Source of the DNA: Pyxicephalus adspersus
Lineage: Eukaryota > Chordata > Amphibia > Anura > Pyxicephalidae
Direction: 5' to 3'
Length of the DNA: 64,000 bases
NCBI RefSeq assembly: GCF_032062135.1
Contig: NC_092859.1
Location: 68,347,396 to 68,411,395 of the forward strand
The position numbers were made by a program, and so were the translations under genes. This document shows positions 25,306 through 36,630 of this stretch, one piece after another (positions within the stretch are counted from its first letter, which is position 1; every line of letters begins with the position of its first letter). The notes under the pieces were generated by a model, which did no database searches, was not told where the DNA came from, and saw nothing but the letters and a program-made list of their open reading frames with translations.

Positions 25306-28300
25306 GTCGGGAAGCAGCATACACTAGAAGGTAGATATAAATTGGCAGCCAACAAAGGGATTTAAATATAGAAACCAGGCTACTGTTTAGTTAGATTAGG
25401 TTAGCTGCACAATGTAAGGAAAAGATGGCTGTGTTTAAAACAGACAATGTAATCTACCTTGTTTACATGTTTGAATAATGGAAATGGTAATTTTCTCTCA
25501 CCTAAAACAAGATTTAAAGAATGTATTAAAATGATTAGCCACCATGACCAAACAATAGTTAAACCTAAAGCTAACCTTCAAGAAAATGTACAGATATTGC
25601 TGAACTGAAATGCGTTTTGTATTTTGTCATTTAAGTGTTGAATGGGAAATATTAGCTAGGCCTGCCATCTGCTGGTCAATGTCTTGTACAGCAGCTGGCA
25701 ATATAGGATTTTATTAGTCATACATTTTTCTGGTTGTGCAAGGTCATTTGTAAAATAAAAGCAATAAAATTAGCTAAATATAATATTTAAAAATAACACA
25801 TATTAAAACCTATATAAATAAATAAAGGATATCATTTTGTTTTAGAACATACTGAAATCTGCATTTCCCCCGCCATGCCTGCAGAGGAACTTAAAGAACT
25901 TTGCAGGTGTCCTGCAGCGATGATTGGTCCAAGAACCCTACACTGCCACATCCCAGGAAACCGCGACGTTTGCTGTCAGTACCAGCATACAATATATTGA
26001 CAGTGCATATTTGACTGTGGAATTGATTTGGCACACCGATTTAAATCATTTCAGTTCATTCCAACAGTTTTAGAAGTAACTAAAACCTACACTTAATACA
26101 GATGTGTAAAATGAGCCAGCAACAGAACAATTTGAATGAATAGGGCCAGGCCCAAATTAACTAGTAAATAACTGCACAGGCAGAGAATTGACTAGTAAGA
26201 TGAAAATTCTGCAGAGGATTCAGCAGTGTAAAACTATCCAGCAACAGGACAATATTAATCAAAGAAAATAAGCCTAACCAGTGCCTATCTTACAAACAAA
26301 AATGAGCCTCAGAAACGTGGTCAGTAAGAAATAAATAGTGCCCTATGAGCTCCACAAAACGACCTTACCAACATGAAATAAAAATCAAGAAACACCCAAA
26401 CGAAATAAAAACTCGAGAATACCACCCTCTGCAACAAAATCCTTGAAGTGAAAAAAAAAAGTTTGCTAAAGACAAGACTGTGGACTCCCCTTTCGGGAGG
26501 CTGGAGGTCCCCTTTAGGTGATGTATATAACAGAATTTACAAAACTGAATTGCCCCCATACACTGATAAACAACTATGGACAATATTTGCACCATGTTAG
26601 AATATGCTTCTTTGCAAGGAGGCTCTATACCATCCATGAAAGTGAACGTAGGTGAATATTACAATGCATTAGGGTCACACTTACAACTGCTGTTCATGGG
26701 GGCGATAGTTCATGTTTACTTCAAACTGTGGTGGCAGACTACCTGTGTTTGTGAGGCAGAGGGTAAATAATTTTTGTGTTGATGAGGTTAAGAACAATTG
26801 TCACATGACTATCTGAAATGATTATTAATCTCAAATCAGTAATGAAATGAAATTAAAGAATAATAGGTCTCCCTTTAGGAAATAAAAAAGGAGCAATGGA
26901 GTTGACCGACCATAGAGATAGCAATCAAAAAAAGTATATTTTCCTGACTCAAATCTTTACTTCTGCATTTTGCCAGCTTTATATTTTCCCTTAAAATGCC
27001 TATAGAGCTCTAACACTATGGCTTCTCTGTGACCCCCTTCTTTTATGAGGTGGCTGGTTTACTCAAAAATGTGTCCTATTTATGTCTGCTGGCCATCATG
27101 AAGGGCCAAGTATTGCGTTATATTTAAAACAAAATTCTCCAACCGAAATCTGCACAAAAATTTTTTCGGGACCTTGAAATTTGTACCTGCAAAATTCAAC
27201 TTGGGCACGTGATGGCTTCAACTCAAATCTCATCTTTACCTCTAACTAGCCCTATAAAATACTATAAGCTCAACCATTTCCTTACAGGTACTTACCTTTT
27301 CTGATTATTTCTATGTGTTTCTGTTCAGGTTTCATAGGACATAAGGTAGGGTGGAGCTGCAGGGAAAGACCTGGGAGAATATTCAGGATGGGTGAACAAG
27401 AGAAGACTTATCGACCCTTCCTTTAGTTAGGGTACTTTGTAGATGGGTCTTTTGTAAGATTTGTCATGGCAGTATGGCTGATTGGGGGGTCTTTTGGGGT
27501 CTCTGTAATAGCTGGATGGATATGAAGGGTGGTAGGTCCACTGGCTGTTGTAGTGCTTCCCTTTTTTATGTTTGTTGTTCTCCTGGGCCATTAGTCAATT
27601 AGAGCTGTTCTCAACTCAATGGGGTGCAGCAGGGGACAAGGGTAGAGTTTAGTCAATCTTATTTATGCTAGCGGACACCAAGGACTGCCCCCCAAGGATT
27701 CTAAAGCTGTCTTGTTATTTATTATGCATGTTTTTTTTTTGTGATGGTACTAGTATTATTTACTTGCTGTTAATTTAGTATTTAAATAAAGGGCTATTGT
27801 GGTCATTATAAAATCATATTGCACAATCTGTGCTTTCTTTGTAGGGTGAAGTTCTTTTCTATATCTAAAGCCAAATATTTTTTTTTTTAATAGAACAGGA
27901 ATGTTCTGTTGAGTAGTTGACATTTGCTGTCTTGATACACAAAATAAAACAACAGGGAATCTCTCTAAAGTGAAATCGTGTCCTTATTTGCAGATTACCC
28001 CTTTAATCTTTGCCTGGTCTTCCTTTCCAGAACTTTTTCCTGCATTGTAGTTCAAGTGACAATGGCCATCTGGACTAAAAGAAATGATGAATCTCCCCTA
28101 GTTTCAAACCTTACAACTAAGGTATACATAATACCAAAATGACAACTATTAAAACTCTATACAATAGGATTCATCTGTGGTGGTTGTTCTACTTTTATGT
28201 TTCAATGCTGTAGTATGCTTTAGATCTTAAAATGAATTGTGTTTTTATTTGAAGGTTATACTCTTTACTTTAAACACACAAGCTTTTAAAAATCCTCCCT

Positions 28301-28637
28301 TAAGGTCTTTAATTTTAAAGGAATCATAGTAAGTAGGTGTGAATTAATCTTGTCTGATGTTCTCCATAAGTTTTGTGCAGCTATAAATAATCCGGTATTA
28401 CTTTTTCCACTGGCAATTGTGTAAGTGTAAATGTACAACGGACACATTTCTCTACGAACTGACGTGTTTTTTAAGGGAAAGAATAAAACAATATCATTAG
28501 GAAAACTTTAGAAATCAGTTCTAGTGATTTATTTTTGAATCATGCCCATGTAGTTATTGACCAAAAAAGATCATATTCTATTTTATCAACTCAAACATTC
28601 TCTATTTCAAAATTTTGATTACCTTTAAATCTCTGAA
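25306..28637. other. Non-coding interval, nothing recognised
   Basis: AT-rich. The frames at 26365 (minus) and 26576 (plus) overlap each other antisense and have no domain. Poly-T runs occur near 27730 and 27880. Confidence 0.6.
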
Positions 28638-29450
28638 CTAATATTAAATTGTAATAGCACTGTTTCTCACCGCTGCTGTACATCTGTGTTGCATGGTGTC
28701 GACCAACTTCTGGCACCTGTGAACAGGTATTCCAGCCCAGGATGATTGGACTTCATTCTAAAATTCTTCTGCATTTCTTGTTTTTTTTCATTGAAACAGA
28801 ATTTTTTAAGTTACCCCACAAGTTTTCTATTGAAAAAAGGACCAGTGATTTGGCTGGCCACACTATAGCATTAATCTTGTTGGTCCAGAACCAAGACAAT
28901 GCTGGTTTACTGGTGTTTTGGGGGTCGTTATCTTGAATTTTAGGGCCTTTCCTCTTTGGCATATGACAGCATGATCTTTTCAAGTGTTTTGATGTATTGA
29001 AATTGATCCATGATCCCTGGTATGAAATAAATAGGTCCAACACCATAGTAAGAGAAACATCACAAAATCACTATGCTTGCGCCACTATACTTCACAGTGT
29101 ACTGTGGCTTAAATTTAGTGTTTTGAGGTCGTCTGACAAATTGTCTGTGGCCCCTAGACCCAAAAGAACAATTCTTCTGTCGTCAGTTCACAAAATGTTG
29201 CACCATTTCTATTTAGGCCAGTCTATGTGGCTTCACATAGGCATCCTAATAATGTGACAGTACTCACAGGTATCTTTAAACTTTCTTTGATCTGACCATT
29301 GGCAGAGTCTTTGCCAATTTGACTATTCTTCTATGCAATTTTAAAGCATTTGAGATAATTTTATGTGAGCAGCCTATCATTTTCTGCACTTCTTTCTGAA
29401 CAATGTTTGGAATGGCCAATTTGGCCTATTTTCAGAGAGAAATGCAGTGT
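28638..29450 (-). pseudogene. Tc1-like transposase relic, third family
   Basis: Reading the minus strand from 29450 down: a helix-turn-helix-like stretch VQKEVQKMIGCSHKIISNAL (about 29340-29400); then, after frame changes, a central block; then IQDNDPQNTSK followed by INAIVWPA and SIENLWGNLKN (28800-28960), the second aspartate and final glutamate blocks. The C-terminal piece, IPVHRCQKLVDTMQHRC (about 28670-28720), matches the family's tail. There are many frameshifts. It is a different family from both elements near 10-13 kb and from the copy at 51 kb. Terminal repeats are not resolved; the true ends may lie up to ~150 bases outside the stated span. Confidence 0.82.
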
Positions 29451-29625
29451 AACCAGCATGTACAACATTTTCTGCCTTCCTTACATACAAGGGTCATAAC
29501 TGACATCCTTTTTTCACAGAATGAATAACCTCACTAATTTATTTCCACTTCTATTGTTTTAACCAGCATAATGTTCCCCTATTCTTTACTTCCTGTAAAG
29601 TAAACAATTCAGTGTTCAGTTTTCA

Positions 29626-29961
29626 GGACCTTTACTGTTTAACATTTTTATAAATGATATAGAGTTTGGGATAAAAATTAACATTTCTGTGTTTGCAGAT
29701 GACACCAAACTATGTAATGGAATTATGTCCATACAGGATGTCTATATTCTACAAGCAGACTTGGATGTACTGTTTGATTGGGCAGCAAAGTGGCAAATGA
29801 CCTTTAATATAGATAAATGTAAAACTATTATTATTATTACTTCCTCTGGACCAACTGTGTCTCATAGGGTTTTATATCTGGGATATGTTTATTTCCCTAG
29901 TGGTGGACTTATGTCTTGATGGACTTACGTCTTTTTTCAACCTAACCTACTATGTAACTAT
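29626..29961 (+). pseudogene. CR1/L2-type LINE fragment: RT piece fused to 3' tail
   Basis: Bases 29626-29840 encode GPLLFNIFINDIEFG-like text (first residues slightly broken), then VFADDTKLCNG with the catalytic ADD box, LQADLDVLFDWAAKWQMTFN and DKCKTI, typical of the reverse transcriptase of jockey/CR1/L2-like LINEs. From about 29850 the sequence jumps to the 3' untranslated tail: CCTCTGGACCAACTGTGTC, the CCCTAGTGGT block, and TTTTTTCAACCTAACCTACT ending in TATGTAACTATG. The same tail is found at 54025-54200 on the other strand. The segment between the RT and the tail (the thumb and C-terminal part) is missing, so this is an internally deleted relic. Confidence 0.82.
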
Positions 29962-30492
29962 GAATAATACAAATTTGATTTGGTTTTCTTGATGATTTGT
30001 TTTGGAATAGAGTGTGCAGTGTTCCCAATGCATTTGTGTTTATTGAAATAGAAGCTATTATAAGGTTTTTGAGCTTAATTCAAAGCTTAAACACACTGCT
30101 AATATTCTGACACAACTGCATTTTTATGTTATTTACTTTGATAAATGGAAATATTGCATATGTATATCATTTAGATAGAGTTTTAGTGTGTTTAGTGTCT
30201 TAATCTCTGGTAAAAACTCTACGGTTTCCCCCTTCCCTACCACATAGATTACCATTAAGTCAAAATACTGCTTGTCCTGATTTGCTGTTAATTTCAAACT
30301 GTACTTAAAGCTCTTGGCTGTAATACTGATCTATGAAAGCTTGTCTGACCCAAACCACCTCCTCCTTGCTTGGGAATCATCTGCAGGTACTTGGATCCCA
30401 TTTCTAGTACAAACTTGTCAGGATGGGGAAGAGCCACAATTTTGCTAGAAATTTGCCACTTCCACAAGTGTTCAAATATGAAACCTCTACAC
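29962..30492. other. Non-coding interval before the hAT element
   Basis: Nothing recognised apart from the left copy of the hAT target duplication (30485-30492). Confidence 0.6.
30485..30492. repeat. Target site duplication, left (CTCTACAC)
   Basis: Identical to 31210-31217, immediately outside the terminal inverted repeats of the 717-bp element. Confidence 0.9.
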
Positions 30493-31209
30493 CATTGGTC
30501 ACCAACTGGTGGTCAATGAGAAAATTTTGGTAGACATTATTTGCAATTTTTATGTTTTATAAAAATAAAACAAAAATAATAATAAATAATACATTTTTAT
30601 GTTCTGAATGACAATTTTTGCCTTTATATTGCACTAAATTTACAAACTGTACCAGAGAAGGAAAACAAAGGGAGGTGCAGCGTCACATCAGTTGTATGAG
30701 CAAACTGTTGCTCAGCTGTACACTGCCCAGTATGATTTCGACAACAGTCAACTTGCAATACTGATTCTCGTCTGATTGTTTTATTTTATTTATTTTGTTG
30801 ATTTTTCAGATGCACTTTTAGGTAAGTATGACCTTAACTGTGTATTTTCTTTAACTGTTATATTTAATGGCGTCAAATAGTTTGACTTTGATAACTATCA
30901 TTTCTGGTTTGGTCTTAGATTCAAATAAAATAAACCCATAATGAGTGAAAAAAAGCAAACAAATATTTTGCAGTTCTTTAGTAATACCAAAGATAATGCA
31001 ACTAATGATAATAGTAACAATAGTAATACTTCACGTAAGCGTGAGCTGATCAATGAATCAGAGCCTCCACAGTCCTCGACAGGCACAATTAGAAAGATCA
31101 TTTTTTTACAAATGTATTTATCTTTTTTTTTTAAATTGATATTAATGGTCCATGGGATTTAAAGTTATGAATTTAGTTGTCTGTGAGGTCGAATGGTTGG
31201 GGACCACTG
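30493..31209 (+). mobile_element. Compact hAT element with perfect 8-bp target duplication
   Basis: It begins CATTGGTCACCAAC and ends GTTGGGGACCACTG, which are inverted with two mismatches. The flanks are an identical 8-bp CTCTACAC (30485-30492 and 31210-31217), the hAT signature. The total is only 717 bp, too short for a transposase of around 600 residues, so it is a deletion derivative that keeps the ends and the start of the gene. A small intron-like segment lies upstream of the start codon: a strong donor (TTTTAG/GTAAGTA) at 30823/30824 and a pyrimidine-poor acceptor ending AG at 30918. The target duplication shows no mutations, so the insertion is not very old. Confidence 0.9.
30941..31162 (+). 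pseudogene. Truncated N-terminus of a hAT transposase
   Basis: A 73-codon frame starting MSEKKQTNILQFFSN, then a low-complexity N/D/S-rich stretch, a basic RKRE patch and EPPQSSTG. It runs out into non-homologous residues where the rest of the gene is missing. N-termini with an 'ILQFF'-type start followed by a polar linker are seen in some hAT transposases and ZBED-like proteins; the BED finger, the catalytic core and the C-terminal hATC dimerisation domain are absent. It lies wholly inside the hAT element, downstream of the putative 5' intron. A made peptide would have no transposase activity; whether it is expressed is unknown. Confidence 0.6.
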
Positions 31210-31217
31210 CTCTACAC
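31210..31217. repeat. Target site duplication, right (CTCTACAC)
   Basis: Right partner of 30485-30492. Confidence 0.9.
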
Positions 31218-31444
31218 CACCTAGCACCTACACCTAGTACCCAACACACACACTGCTTTTGTCAATACAATATTTTTGTTGCAGTTATATTAAATGACCC
31301 AAGACAGAACTGACTTTACAGCACAATATGCCTGCTGACATTGTCTACCATGCAGTGGCTTTTATTATGTAGTAAAAAGGTGGAAAACGTATAAATGGTG
31401 GGTAAAATGAATTTTCCCCACATTACCTTAAGTTAGGGTAATTA

Positions 31445-31455
31445 CCCCCCCCCCC
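31445..31455. repeat. C homopolymer (11)
   Basis: Eleven consecutive C after ATTA. Confidence 0.95.
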
Positions 31456-34400
31456 TTATCTTAGAAAAGCAGTCCATGAGCTCCAGTACAGTGACTAGTC
31501 AGAGATCCTAATGTCTGCTGCAAGCAAGATAAAGCATCTTCTTCTTTGTTCTCTTCCTATTCCAATCTTTGTCCATCTTGATTGGCTGAGAGTTCATTCA
31601 GTCCCAGGGGAAGCTGGAGTGCACCAGGTATCCCAGCTACTAAAACTGAACTGAGCATGTGCAGCTCTGCAAATTCCACAGTTAAAGGAAACGATCAGCT
31701 AAGTAAGAATTCTTAGTGCAGAAGGGACATCGCCTGTTTTTAAAATAATTGCAAAATTTTAAAGTAGAACTTTAGCCATTGAGCCAACAACAGATCACTG
31801 CTGTTCACCATGGGCCTAAAAAAGCCATAAGTCTGTACCGGGGAAAATTAAACTGCAGGGAGACTAATGGCAATATTGGTGACCATTAAAAAAAATAAAT
31901 AAACAATTGGGGTGAAAATTTTCAACTTCATTAGTAAATCAGCCTCAAAGTAATAAGGCTCAGCATAACAGCCAAACTAAAATTTTCAGAAGGAAAGCTT
32001 CTGAAAAGCGGGACTAAACCTAAAATATAAAAAGTCACTAGGTAGTAAAAGCAGAAGACACTTGTAATTTGAAACGTTTTACCTGCTCATGGTGGCTTTT
32101 TGATTTGATTTTTTGCCTACATTACACAGTGCACATGTCATGCAGGGTAGAGCTCAGCTCTTTCCCTGGCAGTGTAATGAATGAGGCTTTTAAACATGGC
32201 CTCACCATTACGGTTGTATTTTACAAAAATTATATTTTTTGCAGATAAAGAGGATCAGAGGGAGATTTTCACCATGCCTTTTAAACTCTAATCCAGTGGA
32301 ATAATAATTGCCCTGCTATCTGTATTAAGCCTGGACATTCCATTCCCTGGAGATTGTTACTGTAAGGCTGCAGCCTCACAGAACATTTATTATATATGAT
32401 CATTAACAATATACTTCATTGGAAAATGTTACCCTAGCTTCACAATGTAAATTAGCTTCAGAATGTTTTAGATGCATGCTACATGCTAGATGTTTTTCAT
32501 CCAAAAAACATCCAGGTCTGCCTGTCATTTAGTGTGAACCAGATGTTTAATATCCAGCAATGCGGCATGCTATGGAACCTCCAATCACTTATATCAACCT
32601 GTTTTATGAAGTGATTCATAGAGAATTCCTCATAACCGAAAATTCTCGGGAAGGAATCAATGAAATGTTACACATTGACGTGCAATACACGTTGACACCA
32701 AAAAACAATAAGCGTTTGATCCAAATTCATTTGAGCATGTGGAAATGGAACACTTAGAAAAGTCGGATATCTGCATTATGCAGCCATGATGCTAGCAATT
32801 ATATGATTTCCTCACATCCAAAGAAGTAATCTGCCTCTTCAAAGGATAGAATATTAAGGTTTTTTTGTCAGACATGTGCTAATAATTTGTTGGCAAAAGC
32901 AATCAAAAGGAGTGCAGTAAATTGTTTTTTTTAAGTAGTGCTTACAGTTGTTTTGTGAACTGGTTACACATTAAAATGTCTACTTCATTAATCATTTCTT
33001 CCAACACTGTGGTTTTTGGAATTGACTTTGAAATGACAAATGGGAATTTGAAATGACAATTTTAGAGCTGTTCTTCAGGGATCAAAACTTTCATCTAAAC
33101 AAAATCCTTAATAGCCACATAGATTATAAAACAACTTTGTGTGCACCATTCTTATACAAACCTAAATATTTCCAAGTAAATGTAGCAATGACTTCATCAT
33201 TGGTGCTGCACATAACATGTGTAGAGCTCCTGTAATAATATTCTTGAAAATATTTTTTTGGGGGGGTTCTTTGTTTTGGAGATTCTTTTGTTTATTTATA
33301 CATTCAGTTTCTCTTTGGGAAGTTCACTATTCAGAGTATTTTGCACCCAACTTGCAAAGCCTTGTGGTAGATGCTACAGACTAACACAGTGTCCATGCCT
33401 AACACAGCTAATGAGGACTGAAGGGAAGTCACAGGAAGCTCCAACAAGACAACAAGGTTCGCCAACTGGGTCAGACCCATAGATGAAAATCATATTCAGC
33501 TACAGATGTCCACCCTCTCGAGAGGATCCAGATTTTTTTTATTACTTTTCGATTTTCCTCATGGTCCATTGTGCCAATTTGAGCCCACCTACCCACCAAT
33601 ACATTAGTGTGTAAAAAATTATTTTTCTTTGAAATGTGTTGCATTTTTACATACCAAATAGGATATCAAACGTGAGACAAGAAAAGTGACGTGAGTAGGC
33701 CAAGGTATTACAGATTAAGGATGTTGTGTTAGTAGAGATGTTGGCCAACTACTTGGTTGCCCATAGTGTCTGGGGTACAAGTGAGGAAGATGGGAAGGCA
33801 GGTCAAAGCTGAGTGAAGGAAACAGTTGGGGGTGGGGGAGATGCTTCGGGCCAGTTGCTTGGCTGTATTGTAAGGGAGCATTTAATGAAATAACAAAGCT
33901 AATAGGCTACTTTTTAGATATTAGTTGGAATGAAGGGTGTCTATCTTGGCCATGGTGTTGAAAGGAGAACCACGTGCCACAACAGGTTCATGCTGCTGAG
34001 GCATTTTAACTCTGGTGCCTGGATGTAATGAAGATGATGACAACATACAATATCCAAGGATTTATAACAGTCAGTCTAGGAAGACTAATTCTACGAGGAG
34101 AATGACACAACAAAAAGAAAGGATAAAGGAAGGTTGTACACCCCATTTTATATGATTCGTGTTTACTTCATTTAGCAGAACTATACAAAATGTAATGTGG
34201 TCTGTGTGCTATAACCATATTATGAGTCCCAGTGTTGTTATAGGAAATGTACAACCTTAGCAAGCATTTCAACCAAAATAAAAACATTAACTGCTGTAAA
34301 CCTGAGCACATTGCTGGGGATAACTGCATAGTTTAGAAGAATTTAGAATTCTGAAAAAATAATGAAAATTTATGAAAAATAAATGTGATTTGCCTTCAAA

Positions 34401-34526
34401 CTACTATATTTTTTAGTCACCTATAATGAGCAAACATCATGGGTGATGTACAGTGGAGAGGGCACATCAGAGTACCTAGGAAATACAGTGGAAAAGTGGA
34501 GAGAGGAGAGAATAAATGAGAGAAGA

Positions 34527-34548
34527 GGGGGGGGGGGGGGGGGGGGGG
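34527..34548. repeat. G homopolymer (22)
   Basis: Twenty-two consecutive G within a purine-rich GAGA stretch (34498-34548). Such a run can form G-quadruplex DNA and is error-prone to sequence, so the exact length is unreliable. Confidence 0.9.
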
Positions 34549-36095
34549 TATTGGAGTTCCTAGCATCAACAGATGCAGAGAGGAGACATGTGGGGTAATT
34601 GAATACTGCTGTTTAAAACAATTAAAACATATAACATTTTGGTCTTCCTCCTGGTTATTACCTTAACAACTACCACATCCCTTAATTGATCTAATTCAGG
34701 TAAACATACAAAAGAAAACTGGGACTTTTAAGGCAGTAACAACAATTGATATCATGAGTATATTAAAAATATATCTATTTATTTAAAATCATATCCAGGG
34801 TATGTTTGATGCACATATTACAAATATGGTATTGGTTTTGCTAGATTGGCGCTAGTTTTTATAATAATGACCTCAATAATAACCTCATAGAAAAATAATG
34901 AAACATGAAAATAAGCTAAATTAAACTAGATATGCCTACATATACAAAATAAATTTTTGAAATCCTTAATGTCAATATATTATATATTCAGTATATTTAC
35001 AGAACTAGTCACAAAGAAGTCATTGAAAAACTCTGCTTGTATGATTTCCTTTTATGCTGATGATCAGGACAATCACGTTGAAGGCTCCAGCAGTAGTCTG
35101 CCATCATGTGTCTATCCCATCTGCCCTAATACCTTTTTTCATCACATTTATATCTTGTTGGAAGCTTTAGTATCAGTCATGTTAATTGTGAAATTTGAAT
35201 CATTTATCAGTTTCAGAATCTGGGGTACATCAAAGATTCCTGCTTTTAATTTTTTAGTCATCAATCCAGGGAAGAATCTACAAATGTATTTGAAGCCATC
35301 ACCATCCTTGTTCAGAGCACAAACAACAATAACAAATTGCTTTATTAATCCCAACTTTATGTGTAGTGGAGGGAGAATGATTTTTTCTTTGCCAACCATT
35401 GATAATGGTAATGATGTTTGCTGCACCTTTTTTCATGTTTTCCCTTGGAGGCCATGTCACTTTTTCCAGTGATCCTGCTTTTCTCTACTATCCCACAAGC
35501 AGATGAAACATAGGTACTTTGTGTATTCACTTTGCTATCCAAGTAGGAAGTTCACCATTTTTAAATCAACCCATATGGACCATTGGTGTTCATGATAGCA
35601 AAGCTTTTGTAAGACCATTTTGATATTTTTAAATTCTTCTTTAGGTTTTGTTGAGTGACCAGTTGGAATTGATGCATAGTAGTTGCCATTATGCAACTTT
35701 GAGTGAAGCTGTCTATGAAAAGCCGCCAGTCTTCTGCTCAGTATTCTGGTACTCCCATATAGGCTAGTAGTCCAGGGATGTTAAAACAGTACACAAAGTC
35801 TCCATCCTTACTGAAATATGGTAGGAGTGTCACCTCTCTTGTCCTATAAACCGCTATTTTAACTTCCAGTCTCAGACAGTGCTTTTCTTTTAGCCTGGAT
35901 GCTAACAGTTCAGATGCTTGTTTTGACAGACTTAGGTCACATATTAAATCATTGAGCTCTTCTTGGTAGAACTGCTGGTTTGATGAAACACTTCCTTCAT
36001 ATTCACTTCCACTGCTAACCCCTGGATTATACTCCAAACCCTGTATATCCTCCATGTTGGATATAGTAATATCAGGGCGTGTACTGAACACTGGT

Positions 36096-36103
36096 ATGGG
36101 AAC
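36096..36103. repeat. Target site duplication of the MITE, left (ATGGGAAC)
   Basis: Identical to 36623-36630. One of the two copies is original pseudogene sequence. Confidence 0.9.
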
Positions 36104-36622
36104 TAGGGATGAGCTAGCGGGAATATTAAGTTTGATCTCGCGCCGAATCAGGCCATTCTCGCTTACCGAAAATGTAAGCGGGAACGGCCTTCTGATTCGC
36201 CGGGAGATTGAGCTCTTGCCGAACAGCAGGATTTTCAGGACTGCATCATGCAGCCCTGGAAATCTGCGATCCCTGAGCAGTAGAGGTTAATTAACCTCTA
36301 GTGCCCCGAAGATGGCACACTCTTCTCAATGAATGCTGCCACATTTTTGTACATTTGTTACAGATACAAATCAATGATACTTTTATTACAATGTCAGGAG
36401 GTTCTCCTTTGCCAGGCATCTTCTCAATGATTGCAGCTGTGGCTGCATTCATTGAGAAGAGTGTGCACGAACAGGAGGATTTCCAGGGCTGAATGCAGCT
36501 CTGGGAATCCTCCTGTTTTAATTTCCTCTTCTGATGGTCTCACGAAATCAGTTCGCTGAAATTTCGCGGAACAAATGGAAGTTCGAGGAAATTTTTGTGA
36601 GAATGCCAGAGGCTCATCCCTA
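36104..36622. mobile_element. hAT-type MITE inserted in the pseudogene
   Basis: The ends are TAGGGATGAGC and GCTCATCCCTA, perfect inverted repeats of 11 bases. The flanks ATGGGAAC (36096-36103) and ATGGGAAC (36623-36630) are an exact 8-bp target duplication, typical of hAT insertion. The interior is non-coding but rich in self-complementary segments: a 20-base perfect palindrome at 36281-36300, 22-base perfect inverted arms at 36315-36336/36445-36466, and a 46-base hairpin at 36471-36516. A shortened relative is embedded in the Tc1 copy at 51794-51965. Confidence 0.9.
36471..36516. repeat. miRNA-precursor-like hairpin inside the MITE
   Basis: The arms 36471-36491 and 36496-36516 (ACAGGAGGATT...) pair over 21 bases with two mismatches around a 4-base loop. 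A homologous, slightly longer-looped hairpin occurs at about 51873-51919. This is structural evidence only; no expression evidence. Confidence 0.6.
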
Positions 36623-36630
36623 ATGGGAAC
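36623..36630. repeat. Target site duplication of the MITE, right (ATGGGAAC)
   Basis: Right partner of 36096-36103. Confidence 0.9.

Larger units (their letters stand above)
31218..35008. other. Non-coding interval with homopolymer tracts
   Basis: No gene recognised. It contains an 11-C tract (31445-31455), a CTCTCGAGAG palindrome near 33516 and a 22-G tract (34527-34548). The segment 32140-32400 is less AT-biased, but no domain or repeat is evident. Confidence 0.55.

Noticed and set aside
34957..35472. 171-codon plus-strand frame containing FYADD, resembling a reverse transcriptase box
   Set aside because: It is antisense to the minus-strand pseudogene whose C-terminal MADYCW...RKSY block explains the same bases, and no other RT motif is present.
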